Below are positions 1 to 5,606 of a stretch of DNA of 5,608 nt, piece by piece. The stretch comes from DASWHX01 sp036397995 (lineage in GTDB: Bacteria; Bacteroidota; Bacteroidia; Cytophagales; Cyclobacteriaceae). A program made the position numbers and the translations under genes. Position 1 is the stretch's first letter; the number at the start of each line of letters is the position of its first letter. Where the stretch lies: contig DASWHX010000145.1 of NCBI GenBank assembly GCA_036397995.1, forward strand, positions 1-5,608, read 5' to 3'. Below the pieces are notes generated by a model that was given only the letters and a program-made list of their open reading frames with translations, was not told the origin of the DNA and ran no database searches.

Positions 1-265
1 ATTATTGGCCCAGATTCATAATAACCCGCAGTTGGAAGGTCCACGCATGCCATTTATTGTTCCGAGGGAACTGGAAACGACATGGCTTAAAGAAGGCTTG
101 GATCCGGCTGAGGCAAGACTAATGATTAGTAGTTTTACCCATGAAGAGTTGGTAGCTTATCCGGTTCGCAGGTTACGCGGAAAAGAGGCCGTTGGCAATA
201 ATCCAAAAGCAATTGAAAAATTTAGTTACCCTGAATTATCTTTTCAGCAGGGAAGTCTGTTTTAG
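1..265 (+). CDS. SRAP-family (YedK/HMCES-like) protein, C-terminal part, 5' truncated by window edge
   Basis: SRAP proteins bind abasic sites in single-stranded DNA and form a protective thiazolidine crosslink through an N-terminal cysteine. Only the last 87 codons are visible. The frame is open to the window edge (first full codon at base 2), so the TTG at base 5 is an internal leucine, not a start. The segment LAQIHNN...GPRMP matches the conserved SRAP block around the active-site histidine (His codon at 17-19), followed by the RMP motif and the usual P-x-x-L...WL stretch. The catalytic Cys2 and the Asn and Glu residues lie upstream, out of view. The C-terminus has the typical 'YPV' segment and then a lysine- and asparagine-containing tail ending FQQGSLF. 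The last five residues (QGSLF, 248-262) resemble a bacterial sliding-clamp-binding pentapeptide. No terminator is evident just downstream. Family assignment is good; substrate behaviour is inferred from the family. Confidence 0.85.
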   Translation, partial: LLAQIHNNPQLEGPRMPFIVPRELETTWLKEGLDPAEARLMISSFTHEELVAYPVRRLRGKEAVGNNPKAIEKFSYPELSFQQGSLF

Positions 266-333
266 TAAGGCTGGTTAACAACGTAGAGAAATGGTTTGAG
301 AGTTTTCAGCTTAAATCCGCGTGATCTGGAGGG

Positions 334-346
334 AATACTTTTTTAA
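334..346. repeat. 13-bp sequence flanking the array, left copy (partner at 780-792)
   Basis: AATACTTTTTTAA occurs at 334-346, immediately before the first TCCCG unit, and identically at 780-792, just after the partial last unit. It could be remnant linker sequence of the repeat family or a duplication left when the array arose. Its AT-rich, T-run composition makes a chance match more likely than for a mixed 13-mer. Confidence 0.5.
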
Positions 347-347
347 A

Positions 348-768
348 TCCCGCTGATAGCGCAGATCACCGCGGAATTGATTCACTGAGTCTTCTGCGCA
401 AATCCGCGAAATCTGCGGGAGAAAAGGAGTTTTTTCTGACCAAAATCTGCGTCGATTTTATAGAGAAAATTTTTTAAAATCCCGATGACAACGCAGTCAC
501 CGTGGAATTGATTCACTGAGTCTTCTGCGCGAATCCGCGAAATCTGCGGGAGAAAAGGAGTTTTTCTGACCAAAATCCGCGTCGATTTTATAGAGAAAAT
601 TTTTTAAAATCCCGATGACAACGCAGTCACCGCGGAATTGATTCACTGAGTCTTCTGCGCGAATCCGCGAAATCTGCGGGAGAAAAGGAGTTTTTTCTGC
701 CCAAAATCCCAGTCGATCTTTGAAAGAAAAGTTTATTGAGTCCCGTTGATAGCGCAGATCACCACGGA
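348..768. repeat. Tandem array of a ~131-bp unit with an imperfect palindrome (about three full copies plus a partial fourth)
   Basis: Units begin with TCCCG at 348, 480, 610 and 741, giving periods of 132, 130 and 131 bases. Units 2 and 3 match at 85 of 86 positions (480-565 against 610-695, differing at 503/633). The linkers 436-479 and 566-609 differ at one base. In each full unit a left arm can fold onto a right arm: 348-374 with 394-420, 480-505 with 525-551, and 610-635 with 655-681. In unit 1, by hand, about 20 of 27 positions pair (including one G-U) around a 19-base loop. The third linker (about 697-740) has diverged, and the fourth copy stops after its left arm. A decayed right-arm-like sequence (AAATCCGCGTGATCT, 313-327) precedes unit 1. 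No coding signal fits: the period is not a consistent multiple of three. The unit resembles GC-biased dispersed palindromes I associate with Bacteroidota intergenic regions, but I cannot name a family. Confidence 0.9.
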
Positions 769-779
769 AAGAAAAGTGT

Positions 780-792
780 AATACTTTTTTAA
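780..792. repeat. 13-bp sequence flanking the array, right copy (partner at 334-346)
   Basis: This is the right-hand identical copy of AATACTTTTTTAA. It marks the end of recognisable array sequence. From here to the catalase start the sequence turns strongly AT-rich and looks like ordinary promoter DNA. Confidence 0.5.
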
Positions 793-807
793 GTTGTTGT
801 AATGTCC

Positions 808-837
808 TATCTATATTATCTATATAAAGATAAAGAT
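808..837. promoter_or_regulatory. Possible operator upstream of the catalase gene: direct repeats and an 18-bp near-palindrome
   Basis: The 9-mer TATCTATAT occurs twice head to tail (808-816, 817-825), followed by AAAGAT twice (826-831, 832-837). Overlapping these is the dyad TTATCTATATAAAGATAA (816-833), with 16 of 18 positions palindromic. It lies about 70-95 bases upstream of the catalase start, a plausible place for a peroxide-responsive regulator such as OxyR or PerR. It does not match the PerR box consensus closely, so no regulator is assigned. AT-rich DNA gives such repeats easily. Confidence 0.3.
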
Positions 838-844
838 TATCAGT

Positions 845-874
845 TTGATTTATACAATTTAACGCGTTACCTTG
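845..874 (+). promoter_or_regulatory. Weak candidate promoter for the catalase gene
   Basis: A TTG at 845-847 lies 19 bases upstream of TTACCTTG (867-874), which matches only four of the six fixed bases of the Bacteroidota -7 box TAnnTTTG. Spacing is in the expected range and the catalase start follows 28 bases after the box. No better box was seen between 780 and 902. An alternative sigma factor or an activator-dependent promoter is equally possible. Confidence 0.2.
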
Positions 875-902
875 AACTAATAAATTATACAACATTCAAC
901 GC

Positions 903-2420
903 ATGAAAGACAAGAAGAAAAATAAGAAATTGACAACAGCCTCAGGCAAACCTTATGTGGAAAATGAGAATACTATGAGCGTTGGGCCCAGAGGTCCCCT
1001 GTTGCTTCAGGATTTCATTCTACATGAAAAAATGGCACATTTTAATCGGGAAAGAATTCCTGAGCGGGTTGTACATGCAAAAGGAAGTGGAGCCTTTGGA
1101 ACATTTACCGTAACCCATGACATTACAAAATATACTAAAGCCAAACTTTTCAATAAGATAGGGAAAGAGACTAAGGTCTTTGTAAGGTTTTCTACAGTAG
1201 GAGGAGAAAAGGGTAGTGCGGATACTGAAAGAGATCCACGAGGCTTTGCAATGAAGTTTTACACAGAAGACGGAAACTGGGATCTTGTGGGTAATAATAC
1301 GCCCGTCTTCTTTGTAAAAGACCCGAAAAAGTTTTCTGATTTCATTCATACTCAGAAAAGAGATCCAAAAACAAACTGCAAAAGCCCGACAATGATGTGG
1401 GATTATTGGAGTTTAAATCCTGAAAGTCTACACCAGGTGATGATCCTGATGAGCGACAGAGGTACGCCGTATGGACACAGGCATATGAATGGTTATGGTT
1501 CACACACCTTCAGTATGATCAATAGTAAGAATGAAAGGGTATGGGTGAAATATCATTTTAAGACCATGCAGGGGATAAAGAACTTTAACAACGATGAAGC
1601 AACCGAATATAAAGGAAAGGATCCCGATTTTTCACAACGAGATTTGGTAGAATCGATTGAGAAAAGGGATTTCCCGAAATGGGCCTTGAAGATTCAGGTT
1701 ATGACGGATGAACAGGCAAAGAATTTTCCTTTCAATCCTTTTGATCTTACAAAAATTTGGCCACATGCCGACTTCCCGCTAATTGACGTCGGTGTGATGG
1801 AGCTGAACCAGGTACCGAAGAATTATTTCGCTGATGTTGAACAAAGTGCATTTGCCCCCGCGCACATTGTTGACGGAATCGGGTATTCTCCTGATAAAAT
1901 GCTCCAGGGAAGATTGCTTTCTTATCCGGATGCGCATAGGTACCGTTTGGGAGTAAATTATGAACAAATTCCTGTAAACAAATGTCCTTACCAGGTAGCG
2001 AATTATGAAAGAGATGGCTACATGAGAGTGGATGAAAACGGCGGAAGCTCACCGAATTATTTTCCAAACAGCTTTGATGATGTTTACACAGACAAATCAT
2101 ATAAAGAGCCTGACATGCAGTTGGACAATGATTTTGCCGATTGGTATGATCGAAATAGTGAAGCAGAAAATGATCATTTCACGCAGCCGGGTTGGTTATT
2201 CAATAAGGCTATGAATGATTATGACCGTCATAATTTGGTTTCTAATATTGTAGGAGCCATGAGCGGTATAACAGGCGAAAAGAAAGAGTTGATAATAAAC
2301 AGACAGATATGTCATTTCTTCCGTGCGGATGAAAAGCTGGGCATGGCTGTAGCCAAGGGCCTTGGTGTGGATGTTGATAAAGTGATGGCTGAGATGAAAC
2401 ACGAAACCGTCACTCCTTAA
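903..2420 (+). CDS. katA: Monofunctional haem catalase, small-subunit (clade 3-like)
   Basis: It converts hydrogen peroxide to water and oxygen in the cytoplasm; no signal peptide is seen. The 505-residue length fits small-subunit catalases. The distal catalytic His58 sits in RVVHAKGSGAFG and Asn131 in LVGNNTP. The proximal haem ligand Tyr341, with Arg337, is in GRLLSYPDAHRYRLG. Spacing between these residues equals that of bovine catalase (constant offset of 16). With the same offset, NADPH-pocket positions are kept as His177, Ser184, Arg186, Lys220, Trp286 and His288, so NADPH binding is likely. The catalase core covers about residues 20-405 and the C-terminal catalase-related helical domain about 420-490. 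The ATG at 903 gives the usual short polar N-terminus (KKLTTASGKP). The next Met, residue 25, would cut into it. No clear Shine-Dalgarno sequence is present. It stands alone behind the repeat array, with its own terminator. The kat letter is by similarity only. Confidence 0.97.
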   Translation: MKDKKKNKKLTTASGKPYVENENTMSVGPRGPLLLQDFILHEKMAHFNRERIPERVVHAKGSGAFGTFTVTHDITKYTKAKLFNKIGKETKVFVRFSTVGGEKGSADTERDPRGFAMKFYTEDGNWDLVGNNTPVFFVKDPKKFSDFIHTQKRDPKTNCKSPTMMWDYWSLNPESLHQVMILMSDRGTPYGHRHMNGYGSHTFSMINSKNERVWVKYHFKTMQGIKNFNNDEATEYKGKDPDFSQRDLVESIEKRDFPKWALKIQVMTDEQAKNFPFNPFDLTKIWPHADFPLIDVGVMELNQVPKNYFADVEQSAFAPAHIVDGIGYSPDKMLQGRLLSYPDAHRYRLGVNYEQIPVNKCPYQVANYERDGYMRVDENGGSSPNYFPNSFDDVYTDKSYKEPDMQLDNDFADWYDRNSEAENDHFTQPGWLFNKAMNDYDRHNLVSNIVGAMSGITGEKKELIINRQICHFFRADEKLGMAVAKGLGVDVDKVMAEMKHETVTP

Positions 2421-2426
2421 TTGGAC

Positions 2427-2457
2427 AAAGGAGAGCATTCTGATTGTTCTCCTTTTT
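2427..2457 (+). terminator. Intrinsic terminator of the catalase gene, possibly shared with the convergent floA transcript
   Basis: AAAGGAGAGCA (2427-2437) pairs with TGTTCTCCTTT (2445-2455): 11 pairs including one G-U, around a 7-base loop. A run of five T's (2453-2457) overlaps the 3' arm, and the stem starts seven bases after the katA stop. Read on the minus strand the same stem is followed by only three T's, so it could also slow transcription arriving from floA, which ends about 100 bases away. No stronger floA terminator was found in 2458-2557. Confidence 0.8.
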
Positions 2458-2557
2458 ACATTCTATAATTAAAATTCCCCGGCAAATTCAACTACAAAAA
2501 CCCTGATGTGTTTCTCTATCTCTCCAAAAAATTACTGATTCCGGTTTTACAAATTAA

Positions 2558-3553
2558 CTAGCCTTTATCTGTGGTTCCCTTCTTGGGCTTCGATTGTCCT
2601 GAGCCAGAAATGGAATCCCGCATGGATGTATCCGCCTCTATGTTTTTCATCCGGTAGTAATCCATGATGCCGAGATTTCCGGAACGGAAGGCTTCGGCCA
2701 TGGCCAGAGGAATTTCTGCTTCTGCCAAAATAACTTTTGCACGTGCTTCCTGCGCTTTGGCTTTCATCTCCTGCTCTGTTGCAACGGCCATAGCTCTCCG
2801 TTCTTCCGCTTTAGCTTCGGCAACTTTCAGGTCTGCGCTGGCCTGATCGGTCTGCAGTTTGGCGCCAATGTTTGCTCCCACATCAACATCCGCTATATCT
2901 ATGGATAGAATTTCAAACGCAGTTCCCGCATCCAAGCCGCGAGCCAATACCAGTTTGGAAATTTTATCAGGGTTTTCCAACACGTGCTTATGAGAAGCGG
3001 CGGAACCAATAGAAGTAACAATACCCTCGCCTACCCTTGCCAGAATAGTATCTTCTCCAGCACCACCAACCAATTGCCGGATATTCGCCCTGAGTGTAAC
3101 CCTGGCTATCGCGATTAGCTGAATACCATCTGCCGCGACGGCGGCAACTTTGGGAGTTGTAATTACTTTCGGATTAACGGAAATCAGGACTGCCTCAAAA
3201 ACATCTCTTCCGGCCAAATCAATTGCAGTTGCCTGTTTGAAGTCCAGGGTAATATTCGCTTTATCAGCTGAAATCAAAGCCCGGATAACATTGGGTACAT
3301 TACCTCCGGCAAGGAAGTGGGTTTCCAACTCCGTAGTGGTGAGCTTAAGTCCTGCTTTTGTGGCGGTAATCATTGACTCCACAATTATGCGTGGTGGAAC
3401 TTTCCTGATTCTCATGAATACGAGTTCAAACAAACCCACACTAACTCCGGAGAAAATCGCAGTGATCCAGAGATTAACCGGTACGAAGTACAAGAACACG
3501 AAGAAAAGTACTATCGAACCAAAGACTATAAAAATTAATGATAAACTATCCAT
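2558..3553 (-). CDS. floA: Flotillin-like protein FloA (SPFH-type membrane scaffold)
   Basis: FloA proteins form oligomeric foci in the bacterial membrane and affect membrane fluidity and the assembly of membrane complexes. The 331-residue length fits the family. The N-terminus has two hydrophobic stretches (about 5-25 and 29-47) divided by Pro25, consistent with a hairpin or two short membrane segments, followed by the basic RIRKVPPR. The SPFH-like region spans about 55-230. It is followed by an Ala/Glu-rich coiled-coil segment (about 238-285, AEAKAEERRAMA and similar). The near-invariant C-terminal block IPLAMAEAFRSGNLGIMDYY with KNIEADTSMR then appears, with a short Lys-rich tail. The ATG at 3553 lies four bases after the nfeD stop, with the A-rich AAAGAA in front, so the two are probably translationally coupled. 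Conserved sequence makes this assignment firm; cellular role is taken from family knowledge (mainly Bacillus). Confidence 0.96.
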   Translation of the reverse strand: MDSLSLIFIVFGSIVLFFVFLYFVPVNLWITAIFSGVSVGLFELVFMRIRKVPPRIIVESMITATKAGLKLTTTELETHFLAGGNVPNVIRALISADKANITLDFKQATAIDLAGRDVFEAVLISVNPKVITTPKVAAVAADGIQLIAIARVTLRANIRQLVGGAGEDTILARVGEGIVTSIGSAASHKHVLENPDKISKLVLARGLDAGTAFEILSIDIADVDVGANIGAKLQTDQASADLKVAEAKAEERRAMAVATEQEMKAKAQEARAKVILAEAEIPLAMAEAFRSGNLGIMDYYRMKNIEADTSMRDSISGSGQSKPKKGTTDKG

Positions 3554-3557
3554 TTCT

Positions 3558-4028
3558 TTACTTTAAAGGTTCTACTATAATTTGATTTCCGTCTTTATGA
3601 ATTATTTTTACTTTAACTCCTCTTTCAAGGTAGTTGCCATTTGTCTTAACTTCAAATTCTTTATCGTTAAATTCAACTTTGCCGTATGGCTTCAGTGTTG
3701 AAAGAGTTAATCCTTCATCACCAATCTTTACCAATTCATTGGTGCCCTCATTAAATTTACTTTGAATGGAGGATTCATTACTGAATTTTTTCCATACTCC
3801 GGAACGTAAACTTATCACAAGGGCAGTGACCGAAATTACACCGGTGAGGATCAGCACGATAAAACCAACAGCGGACCCAAAATAGCTGAAACTCATCACT
3901 ATTCCCCCCACGCAAAATCCAAGGCCCAGCACTCCGACCACTGTGGTTCCAGGGATAAAAATCAATTCAACTATTATTAATCCTATTCCCAGCAGCAGAA
4001 TTGCCACTACCGATATCCATTCGATCAT
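3558..4028 (-). CDS. Short NfeD-family membrane protein, partner of FloA
   Basis: NfeD-family proteins are usually encoded next to flotillin/SPFH genes and are thought to help organise or localise them. This 156-residue form has three hydrophobic segments (about 4-25, 29-48, 52-74), with the family-typical ELIFIPGTTVVGVLGLG across the first turn. A polar linker follows, and then a C-terminal OB-fold-like beta domain (about 98-156: GDEGLTLSTLKPYGKVEF...ERGVKVKI...IIVEP). It lacks the N-terminal ClpP-like protease domain of long NfeD proteins, so it belongs to the short (NfeD1b-like) type. The ATG at 4028 is preferred: an ATG at 4061 would add 11 polar residues ahead of the first membrane segment and overlap the end of proS by 17 bases. 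The 4028 start leaves a 16-base gap instead. It is followed closely by floA, and the pairing supports both calls. Confidence 0.9.
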   Translation of the reverse strand: MIEWISVVAILLLGIGLIIVELIFIPGTTVVGVLGLGFCVGGIVMSFSYFGSAVGFIVLILTGVISVTALVISLRSGVWKKFSNESSIQSKFNEGTNELVKIGDEGLTLSTLKPYGKVEFNDKEFEVKTNGNYLERGVKVKIIHKDGNQIIVEPLK

Positions 4029-4044
4029 GGGTACTAAGTTACAT

Positions 4045-5520
4045 CTAATATGCCTTAGCAAACAAGACTCTTTTACTGGAAGATTTTCCCGTTAAAATGC
4101 ATTTTCCCGACTCTTCCTTTGCGTCCAGCTCTATACACCGAACAGTAGCTTTAGTCTTCTCCTTAATTTGAGCTTCAGTTTCCGGAGTGCCATCCCAATG
4201 CGCCCGGATGAAGCCGCCTTTCTTGTCTAGTGTTTCCACAAATTCTTCCCATGTATCCACAGAATACGTTTGTTTTTCTCTTCGTTCCAATGCTCTGTCA
4301 AAAAGATTCTTCTGGATTTCTTCCAAAAGCTTTTTCACATGTACTACTATTCCATCCTGACTTATTGATTCTTTCTGAAGCAAATCCCGCCGGGCCACTT
4401 CAATGGTATTATTTTCAAGATCCCGCGGACCCATTGCCAGGCGAACGGGAACACCTTTAAATTCATACTCAGCAAACTTCCACCCTGGCTTTTGTGTATC
4501 TCTGTCATCGTATTTCACTGAGATTCCCTCCGCTTCCAACGCTTTCCTGATTATATTCGCCTTTTCACTTACTGCTTTCAATTCTCCTTCATTCTTATAA
4601 ATAGGAACGATAGCCACCTGGATCGGTGCCAATCTTGGAGGCAGCACCAGGCCATTGTCATCAGAATGCACCATCACCAGGGCTCCCATTAACCTGGTGG
4701 TGGCTCCCCAGGAAGTTCCCCAGACATATTCGAGTTTTCCCTCCTTATCGGCAAATTTCACATCGAAGGCTTTGGCAAAATTCTGACCCAGGAAATGACT
4801 GGTTCCTGCCTGCAATGCTTTGCCATCCTGCATCAATGCTTCTATACAGTAAGTGTCTACCGCTCCGGCAAATTTCTCAGATTCAGTTTTTACACCTTTG
4901 ATTACCGGCATTGCCATATAATCCTCGGCAAACTTTGCATAAACATTCATCATTTGAATGGTCTCATCAACTGCTTCTTGCTTCGTTGCATGAGCGGTAT
5001 GACCTTCCTGCCATAAAAATTCAGTAGTCCTTAGAAATAACCGCGTACGCATTTCCCACCGCACTACATTAACCCATTGATTTAACAGCAAAGGCAAATC
5101 GCGGTAAGATTGGATCCAGTTTTTATATGAACTCCAAATCATTGTTTCAGAAGTTGGCCTGATAATTAATTCTTCTTCCAGCTTTGCCTCCGGATCTACC
5201 ACAATTCCTTTTCCGTTTGGATCATTCTTTAAACGATAATGAGTGACCACCGCGCATTCCTTGGCAAATCCTTTCACATGATCTGCTTCTTTGCTTAAAA
5301 AAGATTTTGGGATGAATAAAGGAAAATAAGCATTGGTATGACCGGTTTCCTTAAACATTTTGTCTAAACCTGCCTGCATTTTCTCCCAAATGGAATATCC
5401 ATAAGGTTTTATAATCATACAGCCTCTCACTGGTGAATTTTCGGCCAGATCTGCCTTTTTGACAAGTTCATTGTACCATTGTGAATAATCCGCTTCCCTG
5501 GTCGTAATTCCCTTACTCAT
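4045..5520 (-). CDS. proS: Prolyl-tRNA synthetase, archaeal/eukaryote-like type (ProS type 3)
   Basis: This class II enzyme attaches proline to tRNA-Pro in the cytoplasm. From the ATG at 5520 it has 491 residues, the usual length for this type, which lacks the inserted editing domain of the long bacterial form. Visible features: a motif 1 region around residues 44-75; the proline-binding loop RPTSET (121-126); motif 2, VVRWEMRTR...RTTEFLWQEGHTA (about 152-176); the motif 3 region TTRLMGALVMVHSDDNG (274-290) with GLVLPPRLAP; the anticodon-binding domain, about 296-400; and a C-terminal zinc-site-type domain ending RVLFAKAY with a terminal Tyr. Three of the four usual zinc-ligand cysteines appear replaced (Asp443, Thr448, Thr477; only Cys474 remains). 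The frame extends 15 codons further to a TTG at 5565, but that codon lies inside the promoter box, so 5520 is chosen. It is first in a likely proS-nfeD-floA transcript. Confidence 0.97.
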   Translation of the reverse strand: MSKGITTREADYSQWYNELVKKADLAENSPVRGCMIIKPYGYSIWEKMQAGLDKMFKETGHTNAYFPLFIPKSFLSKEADHVKGFAKECAVVTHYRLKNDPNGKGIVVDPEAKLEEELIIRPTSETMIWSSYKNWIQSYRDLPLLLNQWVNVVRWEMRTRLFLRTTEFLWQEGHTAHATKQEAVDETIQMMNVYAKFAEDYMAMPVIKGVKTESEKFAGAVDTYCIEALMQDGKALQAGTSHFLGQNFAKAFDVKFADKEGKLEYVWGTSWGATTRLMGALVMVHSDDNGLVLPPRLAPIQVAIVPIYKNEGELKAVSEKANIIRKALEAEGISVKYDDRDTQKPGWKFAEYEFKGVPVRLAMGPRDLENNTIEVARRDLLQKESISQDGIVVHVKKLLEEIQKNLFDRALERREKQTYSVDTWEEFVETLDKKGGFIRAHWDGTPETEAQIKEKTKATVRCIELDAKEESGKCILTGKSSSKRVLFAKAY

Positions 5521-5562
5521 TTTGACTTTGGCATAGTTTTGGACTTGTATTAAAACGGAGGA

Positions 5563-5570
5563 CAAATATA
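5563..5570 (-). promoter_or_regulatory. Bacteroidota-type -7 promoter box for proS-nfeD-floA
   Basis: Read on the minus strand, 5570-5563 is TATATTTG, an exact match to the Bacteroidota primary sigma -7 consensus TAnnTTTG. A CTG (5591-5589) 18 bases upstream is a one-mismatch candidate for the -33 TTG. A start of transcription near 5556 would leave a leader of about 36 bases before the proS ATG at 5520. The match to the more conserved box is convincing; the -33 part is weak. Confidence 0.65.
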
Positions 5571-5591
5571 AAGTATTTATGCGCCTCCCAG

Positions 5592-5606
5592 CGATTAAAA
5601 TAATCG
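5592..5606. promoter_or_regulatory. Perfect inverted repeat upstream of the proS promoter
   Basis: CGATTA (5592-5597), AAA, TAATCG (5601-5606) is a perfect 6-bp inverted repeat with a 3-base spacer. It sits immediately upstream of the putative -33 region, where an operator could lie. It is too short and AT-rich, with no T-run, to be a convincing terminator of the gene beyond the window. It may be chance. Confidence 0.25.

Noticed and set aside
5..265. A complete 86-residue protein starting at TTG (base 5)
   Set aside because: The frame is open to the window edge, and the first visible residues are the interior active-site block of the SRAP domain, so this is a truncated longer gene.
311..780. 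CRISPR array
   Set aside because: The whole ~131-bp unit, including the linker, is repeated. There are no unique spacers of even length, and no cas genes are visible.
382..895. Two minus-strand reading frames (382-573 and 497-895) sharing a similar peptide (about 50 residues)
   Set aside because: The shared peptide comes from reading the tandem DNA repeat. The 130-132-base period breaks the frame between copies, and the sequence has the palindromic, low-constraint look of non-coding repeats.
1860..1905. Asp324 in HIVDGIGYSPDK of the catalase, where many catalases have Pro
   Set aside because: The residue is outside the catalytic set, and all key residues around it are intact. It is probably a lineage variant, not a defect.
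1020..2438. Minus-strand and alternate-frame reading frames within and just past katA
   Set aside because: All lie opposite or inside the conserved catalase reading frame, and their translations show no family features.
3150..3566. 138-residue plus-strand frame antisense to floA
   Set aside because: It lies wholly opposite the strongly conserved floA sequence, with no recognisable domain or start signal, so it is a shadow frame.
4029..4061. Upstream ATG for nfeD at 4061
   Set aside because: It would overlap the end of proS and put 11 polar residues (LRHIRCNLVP-type) before the membrane segment. The ATG at 4028 gives the usual NfeD beginning.
4230..5016. Four plus-strand frames antisense to proS
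   Set aside because: They overlap the conserved synthetase sequence in full, overlap one another and show no protein-like conservation.
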